From the NCBI RefSeq assembly GCF_964204865.1, contig NC_135257.1, forward strand, positions 2,976,001-3,040,000: 64,000 nucleotides of DNA. Direction: 5' to 3'. Within the stretch, counting starts at the first letter, position 1. Every line of letters begins with the position of its first letter. The notes below the pieces were generated by a model that did no database searches, was not told where the DNA came from, and saw nothing but the letters and a program-made list of their open reading frames with translations. The position numbers were made by a program, and so were the translations under genes. Below are positions 24,866-39,928 of the stretch, in pieces. This DNA is from Styela clava (taxonomy: Eukaryota; Chordata; Ascidiacea; Stolidobranchia; Styelidae).

Positions 24866-27261
24866 TTATTCATATATAAATTCGATTCCTGTTTCTTTCA
24901 TCTTTTCTTCAACTTGTCTATCTATTTCATCAGATTGTTCCGCGGTAAAATAGTTTTTCCACTTGCCAATGGTTCCTGAAATATAATAACTCACTAAGAA
25001 AGGGAAGAATTAAAGACAAATATACAAATTCGTGGCTAAACAGCATACAAAACTATCTAATAAATATACCAAAACACAAGTATTGCAGCATAATCTTATG
25101 ACGCAACGAACTAATTTATAAAACTTTTGTACCTGTAAAGCATTGCTTAGTTGCATGGCGATTCATTCCATCTTCTGATTTCGATTCCATATCCGACTTC
25201 TTCATGTTGTCAATTGAACAATTTTTAACTATTTCATAGATTTCGTCATCTGATAGTTCTACTCCCAAGAATTCTGACAACTCTTTTGTTTTTTCGAAAG
25301 GATTCTTGATATAAAACAAAATACATTTTGAGGTCAGGCTGTAAGAAATGTCATCTCATATCAATTACACAGTAATTCGCATTATACACTCATGTTTGTA
25401 CGTATACAACGTATTCCATTTTTAAAGCTAGTTGTATGATAAAATTTCAAAACATAGAAATATTTCAAAATTAAAATTTTTTAAACAGACATCTTTTAGA
25501 TGGCTTGATTGAGTGATCATTTGTTGTTGTTCAGAATTAGTTCAATATGGATTACTTTTATCATTTCTTCATACACGATCAATATTGCATTCTTGTTGTT
25601 TTTTATATGCGGCAGCCAACTCAAAATGTGATCCAAATATGATTCTCCTTTTCGTATGGCCAGAGGAAGAGGATCTAATTGAATAAAATTTTCTATTTAT
25701 TTTCTAATTGATTATTTTATTATTTTCAATCCAATGTCGTTTGCCTGATAATTGATGCTTTTCAAAGGAATTTTTGTATTAGACAATTAAAAAAAAAGGT
25801 TTTCAATAAACGTTTTTTGACATTAAAGATCCCAGTTATTTAACCAAAATACTTTGGACTAGACACTAAATCTTTGGTCTCTTTCTGGCATAAAATAATA
25901 TTGTATGTAAATAATCGCTTTCACTAAACATTTTTCGACATTAGATTTTAGTTATTTAAGCAAAATACTTTGGATTATCGACTACATTTTTTGCATTTTC
26001 ATAAAATAACATTGTTGTTTGTCCCCAGTCTGTGAATGCTATTACCTTTCATTTGTCGTTCAAAATAATCGTTTCAATCATCGGGTGAAAATCTTGCTAA
26101 TTCACCCTGCCAAGGAAATCCCTTAACAAAATGAAAGAACGATACCAGCCTGTCCTTTGGATTCCGCAATGTGTAAACGATCTGAAGAATGATCACAAAT
26201 AAAATTTTTCATTGCTTGTTTATTCATATTTTGTAAATACAATTTAAATTGTTTACTAAGTGGCATATAATACAGCTCTTCACTATGTTATATTTTACTT
26301 TTGTAAATCTATAATATCACTTCGAATGATCGATAGAATATTTTATTTCCAGAATTTTATTCTCTTAGCTTATATATACGTAACATAGGCTTGCCTTTAT
26401 GTTCCTTTTTTCGTATTTTTCTAAATTCACCAATTCAGCTGGTAGATGTGTAACAAAATATCTTCTAGGTATAGGAATATTGTGCATGACATTGAACTTT
26501 GAAGCTAAAATATACGACGACAACCATCAAGCATAAGTTATCACTTTGAAATAGCGACATTTGAGAAATCTACATAGTATTAAATAAATAACAAGCGTAC
26601 TGTGTTTGGGAAAAACAATGTTGTAGTGTATATTGAATTGTCTATTTTGAATGGAAGTAAAAATCATCAGTGCTATATAGGGCTCATTGTATGTTATTTA
26701 CGTTTTAAAATGCCAACAAACAGTATCAAAGCAAACCCAATAGTAGGGCTACAAACGCGATAACATTGATCACGGTTTTTCTTAGTAAAAACAGTTGTAA
26801 GTGGGCATTCAATAGAATGATATGTATTTGTAACAATGTATCTATTAATTTCTACAATAACCTACGTGTACATGTTTCAAGATACAAATGCGGTAAAGTG
26901 ATATCTTTTGTCAGTTTATCAAGTTTTTCGTCTCTTCCATACAATATCTGACGAATAATTTCTCGAGTCCATGTTGTGCCTAAAAAGAATACATAACTTG
27001 ATATTGTCTGTCATTTTTCTGTTTCTTTTATTTGTAACTATTTTTTAAACCTGTTTTTACACACGATGCCACCATCACTTCGTTTTCTCTTGGCTCATGA
27101 TGATCGAATGCATAAGATACTGTATCTGGATGGAACTGCGGAATGAATAAATGATCATTCCATTCTAGAACTTTGTCTTCTGGAGAGTATGTGAAAGTAT
27201 CTTGGAAATGGACGAAGTCTTTCTGGCACCATTCAGGTAGTTCTTGTTTTAGATTTGCCAT
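24866..27261 (-). pseudogene. SULT gene 5, TGA at codon 181
   Basis: Exons 27051-27261, 26866-26979, 26395-26504, 26046-26181, 25556-25674, 25133-25304, 24866-24975. TGA at 26074-26076. All splice borders match gene 2, and no other lesion was noticed, so the nonsense codon is the only visible defect. That fits loss of function that is recent relative to the spread of the unit. Confidence 0.88.
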
Positions 27262-30200
27262 AGAGTTTATTATTTACAAAAAACACTGCAATTATATGAA
27301 AGGGCCAAGTCTTGCATATTCAAATAAAATTTGATTGCATTGAAATAATAATATATAAAAGAAAAGTGTCAACCTTCTTATATTTAAACTACCTTTGCTC
27401 GGTCGTAAAACTCCATAAAATGTATTTTGAACAAAACACTGAACCTGACTTTATATCTGCCGTGTTAAATGTAGTAAAATCGTCATTATGATATAATAAA
27501 AGAGTTTATCCGTAAGAATGTAGCATGCGATATTATTTATTTTAGAAATTAATTCAGTCCGATGGAACCATATCGTAACAACATGAATTATAATTAAACT
27601 TGAAAGAGATGTAACTTAACTATTCGATAGCAACAATATTCATATTGTCATCCAAAAAAAACTACCAATCCCACTATTCCACAGACCCAGTAGATCAGGT
27701 GCTAAACAGGAAACGAAACCATAAGAATGATAAGCACTCGCGCTATTTTCCCCCTATAAGCAACAGTAATTAAATAAGAAGCTGTTCCATTTAATACTGC
27801 CATCCGAATTATATTTTTGTAGTCACTGTGTCTATTACGTTCGGATTTGGGTATAATCCACCCGTTTTAAGAATTTGAATTTAAGAATCCTACTTTTCTA
27901 CAAGCCCAGTGAGGTCTTTCCTGTAGACAACAGTAATTAAATTAAAGATTGTGTATTCAATATTGACGTCTGAATTCTATTTTTGTAGTCACTGCATCTA
28001 TTATAGATGCGGATTTGGGTAGAATCCAAGTGTTTTCAGGATTGGCATTCGTCAGATAGTCTAAGTCGTATTAATGATTCCTTATTGAATTTCACATATT
28101 AACGCTCTCGTTTTGTCCGTTTGCCACTACAAATCTTGGCGCAAACAATGTTTAATCCAAATGATGTGTGGTGTGGTACAAATGATTGGTCTCATAGGTT
28201 CTGTTGAAATATCACACATATCTAAAGTATTCAATCACAAATTATTATTAATTAGAAAATTTGCTGATAAATCATCTATCTATATTTCGGCAAAGTATAA
28301 GTACCTTAAATCACAAATTATTATTAATTAGAAAATTTGCTAATAAATCATGTATCTATATTTCGGCAAATTATGTGTACCTTGAATTGGCATTTAGTAT
28401 ATTCGATTCGATTTCCTGGTTTCGAACGGCTTTCCAAAGCTTATTGTCAAGGCCAGTTTCGTCTCATATTTGTTTCTTTATTGTGGCCTGAATGCCAAAA
28501 AAAAAACAAGTAGCGCTAGTGACGGGCTAGGTCCATCACGAGTATTTAGTGCTCTGCAAGTCTCTCTGCAACTTCAACTATTAATGCACGAGTACCTTAA
28601 AAGCACATCTAAATAAGCACTGCAAAGTAGTTGGAAGTTACAACTAATGTACGTTCTTATTGCCAGAGTCAATTATTAACCTGCTTGACCGACATATATT
28701 CCTCTGTAGAATACAAACCTTTTTTTAGTAAACAGTATCATTAGAGTGGTCTCGATAGCTACAATGTAAGGCGATTGAAGTTGTGCAAACAAAACTCAAT
28801 TTCCAGGCAGTTCAAATACTGTACGGTGTACGCAATATATATTACTAAGTGGGTTGGTTTGGCAGACGAATAGGTTTTTCAATGAATAGGTTTTTGAACT
28901 ATACCGGTTCCATTCAATGTTCATGCTTAAACCTTGGCAATGTGACCATTTGCAACTCTGAAGTCATTTGTGATTAAATTGGTATTTCTATATTATATCT
29001 AGAATAGAAAACGTACCATATTATACTTTCATATGCATTAGTAGCTTTTGGCCCCCGGGAAGGGGCTGATTAAACTTTTGCTTATAAAGATAAAATACCA
29101 ATCATTTTTATTCATACATCATATTCAATGATCCATTCTTCTTGATTATATTGAAACATCAATTGAAATATCTCGTGCTATGAGTCAATTACGTACCGTA
29201 TCACGTACCACAGTCAAACATTTCACATAAAAACGTCACTAAATAACATACTTCAACTTAACACCACCTGAATCAACTTTCGGTACAGTGACTCTCACAA
29301 CTGTTTAGGGCTGATGGACGACTCGACTACACGGACAACTCACCAGGCCTAGCTGTAGTCGAGTTGTCTGCCACCCATTTCACATGTCCCGTGACAATGA
29401 TCTGTTTTTATCCATTCAATTGCAACCTGAATTGAAATACTAAGGGCATTTGGTCCAGTAATCAATAAGAAAAGCGACTTTTTAGGTTTTCCACTAGGTG
29501 TTCAAAAACGTGTCAAAGAACAAGAACAACAAGAGAGCTATGCTCAAATATATGGACAGGTAGAGCCACATAATTTTGATGACGTCATAGCAAAAAAAAA
29601 GTACTAGCCTCCTGGAAAAAAAATTATATCTCTAATCACTGGAAATTTCAAAGCAATTGGTTCAGTAATCAAAGAGAAAAACAATTTCTTCAAAACGTGT
29701 CAAAGAACAACGAGAACAACACAAGAGAGCAATGCTTAAATATATAGACACGAAAGCTCTTTACAATAATTACATCACGCTGTTAAACCAGAAAATATTT
29801 TTTGCATTGATAAAACCGCAACCACGATATTTCATAACATGTTGAACACTATTGGTACATTGTAATGCTTCCTTATTGGCATATTTATGTTGTTTACCGC
29901 AGAACTGTAATGAAAAAAGCTAAAAGATAAGCATAAACATAGCAGCTGTGCAAGCGTACAAATAAAATGGAAAAAGTTAATTTGACTGCAAATGCAGGGA
30001 GAGTAACATTTAAAATTTTAAATAAACGTGATATGCTTTGGCACTTATCTACGTCACATGTTAAAAATTATCGGAGAAGTTGTAAAGTTCTTCCTTAGCA
30101 TACTTTAGTTATTCACGGCAAAACTGTAACGAAAAGATGAGAGCGTAATTCACAGTGTTATGGTACCGGTGCCTTAACTCACCAGTACCATACTTTATCT

Positions 30201-31416
30201 GTAAGTCTGATACCGGTATTCGATGGTGGAATGGTTCTTCTTTGGCATGTACAAACTCAATTCATTTTATGTTATCAAAATAAACTAATACGCTAGTATA
30301 CAAAACTTGAATTTGTGCAATAGTAAGTCACCGTGCTGCGTTACCGTACGTTCGCTTCTTCGCCGCAATCGCCACAAGGTGCCGCTATTTTTCATTGTGA
30401 TCACCAATTCGCACAAAAAAACTAATCTCTTGAAGTCCACAGAAAATTTTGAAATAAATAAAAGTAATTTTTTGCATTCTATAAAAGGTCGTATATACAT
30501 AATACAATCTAAGACAATCTGAAAAAAATGTGCTACCGAAGGGTGCCATATTTAAAGCCATGCCCTTTTTTCGAAATGTGGAAAGTTATCTTGGTTAAGA
30601 TGTTTTCGGTAAATTACGGCAAGATTCATTTACAAATAATTTGCTGTCAAATCTCATTCTAGATTGGATTTAGACAAAATCAACTGATAGGCTGGAACCA
30701 AAACTTCTTTAGTTTTTGTATCTCTCGATATTAAATCATTTTTAACTGCTTTCCAGATGCCTAATTTTCAATTGTCCGATCTTACAAATTCATTAGCGTC
30801 TGCTCTGCATTTTCCTTGAACTGTTCGCTGCTCAGCAAGTGACAGCATTATGAATCGCGTTGTTCGCTTACGCTGTTAGGACGTTGTTACGTCATAGGCA
30901 TAGATAATAAATTGGACTAATATATAAGCTTTGCAGCGCAAAGGGAACCAGATCAAACTGAATTAAAAACTAGTTTTGCTGGCCGCACACAATTCCAAAT
31001 TGGCACTTCTCCGCGGGCCGCTCAATTTGGCCGCGGGCCGCACATTGCACACCCCTGCCATAGAGTATACTTAAATTACCATTTCTTGAAATTTATATTT
31101 TATTTATATTCTTACAACATTTGATACGCGGTAAATATTTCATATATTTCTATGAAAATTATAAATAATATAAATTTAGTGTATATATATTTAAATTATA
31201 TATATATATATGAAAAATTAAACGACCAAATTAAATTTTTTAATGCTAAAAGACTAAAGTTCCCAGTATACTCATTAGTACATTAATAACAAGCTTAAGC
31301 GATTGGCAAGAATAATAAAGTTTATACTGAATTAATACAAGTTCTCAAATTTGCTTCCAGTCGGCTTGGGGCCTAACGGTTAAATTAGAATGAGTTGAAT
31401 ATTCTACGATAAAAAC
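27262..31416. other. Array spacer 5
   Basis: Spacer 1 shifted by 26,439 bp, with the same sub-features. No gene supported. Confidence 0.85.
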
Positions 31417-33812
31417 TTATTCATATATAAATTCGATTCCTGTTTCTTTCATCTTTTCTTCAACTTGTCTATCTATTTCATCAGATTGTTCCGCGGTAAA
31501 ATAGTTTTTCCACTTGCCAATGGTTCCTGAAATATAATAACTCACTAAGAAAGGGAAGAATTAAAGACAAATATACAAATTCGTGGCTAAACAGCATACA
31601 AAACTATCTAATAAATATACCAAAACACAAGTATTGCAGCATAATCTTATGACGCAACGAACTAATTTATAAAACTTTTGTATCTGTAAAGCATTGCTTA
31701 GTTGCATGGCGATTCATTCCATCTTCTGATTTCGATTCCATATCCGACTTCTTCATGTTGTCAATTGAACAATTTTTAACTATTTCATAGATTTCGTCAT
31801 CTGATAGTTCTACTCCCAAGAATTCTGACAACTCTTTTGTTTTTTCGAAAGGATTCTTGATATAAAACAAAATACATTTTGAGGTCAGGCTGTAAGAAAT
31901 GTCATCTCATATCAATTACACAGTAATTCGCATTATACACTCATGTTTGTACGTATACAACGTATTCCATTTTTAAAGCTAGTTGTATGATAAAATTTCA
32001 AAACATAGAAATATTTCAAAATTAAAATTTTTTAAACAGACATCTTTTAGATGGCTTGATTGAGTGATCATTTGTTGTTGTTCAGAATTAGTTCAATATG
32101 GATTACTTTTATCATTTCTTCATACACGATCAATATTGCATTCTTGTTGTTTTTTATATGAGGCAGCCAACTCAAAATGTGATCCAAATATGATTCTCCT
32201 TTTCGTATGGCCAGAGGAAGAGGATCTAATTGAATAAAATTTTCTATTTATTTTCTAATTGATTATTTTATTATTTTCAATCCAATGTCGTTTGCCTGAT
32301 AATTGATGCTTTTCAAAGGAATTTTTGTATTAGACAATTAAAAAAAAAGGTTTTCAATAAACGTTTTTTGACATTAAAGATCCCAGTTATTTAACCAAAA
32401 TACTTTGGACTAGACACTAAATCTTTGGTCTCTTTCTGGCATAAAATAATATTGTATGTAAATAATCGCTTTCACTAAACATTTTTCGACATTAGATTTT
32501 AGTTATTTAAGCAAAATACTTTGGATTATCGACTACATTTTTTGCATTTTCATAAAATAACATTGTTGTTTGTCCCCAGTCTGTGAATGCTATTACCTTT
32601 CATTTGTCGTTCAAAATAATCGTTCCAATCATCGGGTGAAAATCTTGCTAATTCACCCTGCCAAGGAAATCCCTTAACAAAATGAAAGAACGATACCAGC
32701 CTGTCCTTTGGATTCCGCAATGTGTAAACGATCTGAAGAATGATCACAAATAAAATTTTTCATTGCTTGTTTATTCATATTTTGTAAATACAATTTAAAT
32801 TGTTTACTAAGTGGCATATAATACAGCTCTTCACTATGTTATATTTTACTTTTGTAAATCTATAATATCACTTCGAATGATCGATAGAATATTTTATTTC
32901 CAGAATTTTATTCTCTTAGCTTATATATACGTAACATAGGCTTGCCTTTATGTTCCTTTTTTCGTATTTTTCTAAATTCACCAATTCAGCTGGTAGATGT
33001 GTAACAAAATATCTTCTAGGTATAGGAATATTGTGCATGACATTGAACTTTGAAGCTAAAATATACGACGACAACCATCAAGCATAAGTTATCACTTTGA
33101 AATAGCGACATTTGAGAAATCTACATAGTATTAAATAAATAACAAGCGTACTGTGTTTGGGAAAAACAATGTTGTAGTGTATATTGAATTGTCTATTTTG
33201 AATGGAAGTAAAAATCATCAGTGCTATATAGGGCTCATTGTATGTTATTTACGTTTTAAAATGCCAACAAACAGTATCAAAGCAAACCCAATAGTAGGGC
33301 TACAAACGCGATAACATTGATCACGGTTTTTCTTAGTAAAAACAGTTGTAAGTGGGCATTCAATAGAATGATATGTATTTGTAACAATGTATCTATTAAT
33401 TTCTACAATAACCTACGTGTACATGTTTCAAGATACAAATGCGGTAAAGTGATATCTTTTGTCAGTTTATCAAGTTTTTCGTCTCTTCCATACAATATCT
33501 GACGAATAATTTCTCGAGTCCATGTTGTGCCTAAAAAGAATACATAACTTGATATTGTCTGTCATTTTTCTGTTTCTTTTATTTGTAACTATTTTTTAAA
33601 CCTGTTTTTACACACGATGCCACCATCACTTCGTTTTCTCTTGGCTCATGATGATCGAATGCATAAGATACTGTATCTGGATGGAACTGCGGAATGAATA
33701 AATGATCATTCCATTCTAGAACTTTGTCTTCTGGAGAGTATGTGAAAGTATCTTGGAAATGGACGAAGTCTTTCTGGCACCATTCAGGTAGTTCTTGTTT
33801 TAGATTTGCCAT
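31417..33812 (-). pseudogene. SULT gene 6, Trp181 present but intron 6 donor lost (GT to AT)
   Basis: Exons 33602-33812, 33417-33530, 32946-33055, 32597-32732, 32107-32225, 31684-31855, 31417-31526. Codon 181 is TGG (C at 32625). At 31683 the plus strand has T where other units have C, so the intron 6 donor reads ACAG/ATACAA instead of ACAG/GTACAA. If that intron is retained, translation continues Asp-Thr-Lys-Val-Leu and stops, removing the whole exon 7 segment with Trp-Lys-Asn-Tyr-Phe-Thr. A second private change at 32161 is synonymous (Pro212 CCG to CCT). An AT donor with an ordinary AG acceptor would rarely be spliced, so I class the gene as probably broken; use of a cryptic donor is possible. 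Confidence 0.75.
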
Positions 33813-36800
33813 AGAGTTTATTATTTACAAAAAACACTGCAATTATATGAAAGGGCCAAGTCTTGCATATTCAAATAAAATTTGATTGCATTGAAATAAT
33901 AATATATAAAAGAAAAGTGTCAACCTTCTTATATTTAAACTACCTTTGCTCGGTCGTAAAACTCCATAAAATGTATTTTGAACAAAACACTGAACCTGAC
34001 TTTATATCTGCCGTGTTAAATGTAGTAAAATCGTCATTATGATATAATAAAAGAGTTTATCCGTAAGAATGTAGCATGCGATATTATTTATTTTAGAAAT
34101 TAATTCAGTCCGATGGAACCATATCGTAACAACATGAATTATAATTAAACTTGAAAGAGATGTAACTTAACTATTCGATAGCAACAATATTCATATTGTC
34201 ATCCAAAAAAAACTACCAATCCCACTATTCCACAGACCCAGTAGATCAGGTGCTAAACAGGAAACGAAACCATAAGAATGATAAGCACTCGCGCTATTTT
34301 CCCCCTATAAGCAACAGTAATTAAATAAGAAGCTGTTCCATTTAATACTGCCATCCGAATTATATTTTTGTAGTCACTGTGTCTATTACGTTCGGATTTG
34401 GGTATAATCCACCCGTTTTAAGAATTTGAATTTAAGAATCCTACTTTTCTACAAGCCCAGTGAGGTCTTTCCTGTAGACAACAGTAATTAAATTAAAGAT
34501 TGTGTATTCAATATTGACGTCTGAATTCTATTTTTGTAGTCACTGCATCTATTATAGATGCGGATTTGGGTAGAATCCAAGTGTTTTCAGGATTGGCATT
34601 CGTCAGATAGTCTAAGTCGTATTAATGATTCCTTATTGAATTTCACATATTAACGCTCTCGTTTTGTCCGTTTGCCACTACAAATCTTGGCGCAAACAAT
34701 GTTTAATCCAAATGATGTGTGGTGTGGTACAAATGATTGGTCTCATAGGTTCTGTTGAAATATCACACATATCTAAAGTATTCAATCACAAATTATTATT
34801 AATTAGAAAATTTGCTGATAAATCATCTATCTATATTTCGGCAAAGTATAAGTACCTTAAATCACAAATTATTATTAATTAGAAAATTTGCTAATAAATC
34901 ATGTATCTATATTTCGGCAAATTATGTGTACCTTGAATTGGCATTTAGTATATTCGATTCGATTTCCTGGTTTCGAACGGCTTTCCAAAGCTTATTGTCA
35001 AGGCCAGTTTCGTCTCATATTTGTTTCTTTATTGTGGCCTGAATGCCAAAAAAAAAACAAGTAGCGCTAGTGACGGGCTAGGTCCATCACGAGTATTTAG
35101 TGCTCTGCAAGTCTCTCTGCAACTTCAACTATTAATGCACGAGTACCTTAAAAGCACATCTAAATAAGCACTGCAAAGTAGTTGGAAGTTACAACTAATG
35201 TACGTTCTTATTGCCAGAGTCAATTATTAACCTGCTTGACCGACATATATTCCTCTGTAGAATACAAACCTTTTTTTAGTAAACAGTATCATTAGAGTGG
35301 TCTCGATAGCTACAATGTAAGGCGATTGAAGTTGTGCAAACAAAACTCAATTTCCAGGCAGTTCAAATACTGTACGGTGTACGCAATATATATTACTAAG
35401 TGGGTTGGTTTGGCAGACGAATAGGTTTTTCAATGAATAGGTTTTTGAACTATACCGGTTCCATTCAATGTTCATGCTTAAACCTTGGCAATGTGACCAT
35501 TTGCAACTCTGAAGTCATTTGTGATTAAATTGGTATTTCTATATTATATCTAGAATAGAAAACGTACCATATTATACTTTCATATGCATTAGTAGCTTTT
35601 GGCCCCCGGGAAGGGGCTGATTAAACTTTTGCTTATAAAGATAAAATACCAATCATTTTTATTCATACATCATATTCAATGATCCATTCTTCTTGATTAT
35701 ATTGAAACATCAATTGAAATATCTCGTGCTATGAGTCAATTACGTACCGTATCACGTACCACAGTCAAACATTTCACATAAAAACGTCACTAAATAACAT
35801 ACTTCAACTTAACACCACCTGAATCAACTTTCGGTACAGTGACTCTCACAACTGTTTAGGGCTGATGGACGACTCGACTACACGGACAACTCACCAGGCC
35901 TAGCTGTAGTCGAGTTGTCTGCCACCCATTTCACATGTCCCGTGAAAATGATCTGTTTTTATCCATTCAATTGCAACCTGAATTGAAATACTAAGGGCAT
36001 TTGGTCCAGTAATCAATGAGAAAAGCGACTTTTTAGGTTTTCCACTAGGTGTTCAAAAACGTGTCAAAGAACAAGAACAACAAGAGAGCTATGCTCAAAT
36101 ATATGGACAGGTAGAGCCACATAATTTTGATGACGTCATAGCAAAAAAAAAGTACTAGCCTCCTGGAAAAAAATTCTATCTCTAATCACTGGAAATTTCA
36201 AAGCAATTGGTTCAGTAATCAAAGAGAAAAACAATTTCTTCAAAACGTGTCAAAGAACAACGAGAACAACACAAGAGAGCAATGCTTAAATATATAGACA
36301 CGAAAGCTCTTTACAATAATTACATCACGCTGTTAAACCAGAAAATATTTTTTGCATTGATAAAACCGCAACCACGATATTTCATAACATGTTGAACACT
36401 ATTGGTACATTGTAATGCTTCCTTATTGGCATATTTATGTTGTTTACCGCAGAACTGTAATGAAAAAAGCTAAAAGATAAGCATAAACATAGCAGCTGTG
36501 CAAGCGTACAAATAAAATGGAAAAAGTTAATTTGACTGCAAATGCAGTGAGAGTAACATTTAAAATTTTAAATAAACGTGATATGCTTTGGCACTTATCT
36601 ACGTCACATGTTAAAAATTATCGGAGAAGTTGTAAAGTTCTTCCTTAGCATACTTTAGTTATTCACGGCAAAACTGTAACGAAAAGATGAGAGCGTAATT
36701 CACAGTGATATGGTACCGGTGCCTTAACTCACCAGTACCATACTTTATCTGTAAGTCTGATACCGGTATTCGATGGTGGAATGGTTCTTCTTTGGCATGT

Positions 36801-36972
36801 ACAAACTCAATTCATTTTATGTTATCAAAATAAACTAATACGCTAGTATACAAAACTTGAATTTGTGCAATAGTAAGTCACCGTGCTGCGTTACCGTACG
36901 TTCGCTTCTTCGCCGCAATCGCCACAAGGTGCCGCTATTTTTCATTGTGATCACCAATTCGCACAAAAAAAA

Positions 36973-39928
36973 GATGAAAGATCTTGAAATATTAATATCT
37001 TCGCTAGAAACCAAGTATGCCAGTCACCAATCTGATGACAATATGCAACAACTGGAAATTGCAAAGCAGTCTCTAAATGAATTGTTGAAGCAAAAAACTC
37101 GTGGCTACCTGATTAGAAGTAAAATTAAATGGGCTGAAGAAGGGGAACATAATACAAAATATTTTTTCGGTCTTGAAAAGAGGCATAAACAAAGGACATC
37201 TATTGCACAACTGTATGAAAATGATAGAATAATCTCAGATCAAGAACAAATATTGAAATGTATCAAATTATTTTATACAGAATTATACTCGGAAACATCA
37301 TCACATAATGTTGATATAGAAGAAATATTGCAAGGGATCGATATACCACACATGGAACCTGAAGTTTCAGACCTATGTCCTGGTGTTATCACAGAAGGTG
37401 CTTGTTTCGAGGCTTTGAAATCCATGAAATCTGACAAAACACCCGGGCTTGATGGTCTTCCAGCAGAGTTTTATAAGGTGTTTTGGAAGGATATCAAACA
37501 TCTTTTGATGGCTAGCTACAATCATTCATTTTGTAAAGGGACTTTAAGCAAAACACAGAAAAGAGGATTAATAACTCTTCTTCCTAAGAAAGGACAAACT
37601 GAACATTGTATAAGCAATTATCGCCCAATAACTTTATTAAACGTGGACTATAAAATACTGAGCAAAACATTAACAAACCAAATGAGTAATGTAATCAACG
37701 AAATTGTTGATCTTGATCAAACTGGATTTATTAAGGGGAGGAATATAGGGGATAATATTCGACTGATTTGTGATGTGATTGACATAACCGTTGCTGAATC
37801 ATTGCCTGGGGCTTTAATTTTCCTTGATATACAAAAAGCATATGATAGTGTGAAATGGGATTTCTTGTTCAAAATTCTTCATATATTTGGATTTGATCTT
37901 AAATTCATAAAATGGGTTAAAATCCTTTACAATGATATACAGTGTTGTGTTACAAACAATGGTCATATTTCAAATGATTTTGTAGTCCATAGAGGCCTAA
38001 GGCAAGGTGATTCTTTCAGTTGTCTTACATTTTTACTGGTAATTGAAATTTTTGCAAACATGGTCAGGCAAAACCCAAAAATTGAACCCATAAAATGGAG
38101 GGATATTTCTATAAAAATTTCTATGCTTGCTGATGATGTGACAGTAATGACCAATGGATCAAAATCTAGTATTGATGCCCTTTTTCAAACTTCAAACATT
38201 TTTGGGATTATATCTGGGTGCAAAATTAATATAGCAAAATGTCAAGCAATGTATATTGGCACTAAGATTGGAACCTCCCCGATTAGTAGTGAATATGGTC
38301 TGAATTGGAACGATGAAATTAAAATATTGGGTGTTATTCTGTCAAACAAAATGGAGGGTATATACAGCAAAAATTTTCCTCAAATATTAGATAAAGTCAA
38401 AAAGCTACTTCAGGTGTGGAAAACAAGAAATTTGACGTTTTTGGGAAGGGTTTGCATTATTAAGTCTCTCATTCTACCCCAGATATTATACCATGCAACT
38501 GTTTTACCAATCGATGTTCCTGAAAGTTTTTTGACTGAATTGAATAGAAATATATATGTTTTTATATGGGGTTCAACTTGGGAGCGGATCAAACGAAATA
38601 CATTGATTGGCCCCAAAGAAAAGGGAGGTGTTGATATGATAGATATAAAAAATTTTATTGTTGCCCAAAAAATTAAATTCATTCAAACACTCTTGAATGA
38701 GGAAGTTAATCCAGTGTGGAAATTGATTGAGATGGAAGTGCTTAGCCAATACTGTTTTCAAGCATTGCTTGAAGGAAAATTGAGCTCAAATTCATATGTT
38801 CTGAAGCATTTACCTTTAACATCCATACGAAATGTATTTAAAAACTGGTATTTCTGTAAAAATTTGCTTTTTGATTGGAAAATGTCAAATTTTGATCAAC
38901 CTATATGGTACAACAAAAGTATTTCTTATGCCAGAAAACAATTTTTTATAAAGTCTTGGTATGATCATGGTATAAAAGCTGTAAGACATTTAGCAAATGT
39001 GGGTAATTTGTTTACTTATAGAGAGTTGACTGAAAAATATGGCATGCAATATAGTGATGAAGAGTATGTGAATTATTATCGCATCACTGGAGTTCTACCC
39101 GATTATTGGTTATGCAATATTGGAAACTGTGTTGATTTTAGTGTAATAAGTGACACTGAAGAGAATGTATGTCATTTTATTTCTGAAACATTCGAATCAG
39201 GAAAAGTAAATAAAAGCATCTATAAAAAGTTGAACCTTATCAAATTTATATCCCCTGATAAATCAAGAAAAAAATGGACAGATCTTTTGTATTTAGAGAG
39301 TGATTTTAATTGGAATAAATTGTATATGGATATCTTTTATTGTACTATTGAAACTAAATTGCAATCTTTTCATGTAAAGCTATTTCATGGTGCCATAGTA
39401 CTAAACGATAGATTATATAAATTTAAACTTGTTTCATCAGAGTTATGTGATTTCTGTCATTCGAATGTTGAAACTACTGACCATTTCTTCTATGATTGTA
39501 TAGTTGTCCAACAGTTTTGGGAATTTCTGAACATGTGGATATATTCAAAAACAGGGATTAATTTTAACTTTTCAAAAAAAGATTGCATGTTGGGATATGT
39601 TTGCCAATTCTATAACAAATTGTGTAATTGTATACTTCTTACTGCCCGGTTTTATCTATATCGTTGTAAGATACAGAAAAAGAAACCACTGTTCTATGTT
39701 TTTACCTCATATCTTCATGAAGTGAGGGAAATTGAGCGGTTCATTGCACATAAAAATGGCAAAATAAAGAAACATTATCAAAAATGGAAAATTTTAGGAT
39801 ATACACACAATAATTGATTATTTTTATATGATGAATTGTGATTATGTAGTTTCTATGAATATTGATTAATAATGCTGTAGATATTGTAGATGTATCGATT
39901 AACTGTGTTTTATATAATAATAAATAAA

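Noticed and set aside
36857-36973. 39-residue N-terminal extension of the LINE protein
   Set aside because: This stretch is ordinary array spacer found in all units; the frame is joined to the LINE by chance.
37963-38761. Minus-strand frames inside the LINE
   Set aside because: Antisense shadows of the reverse-transcriptase frame.
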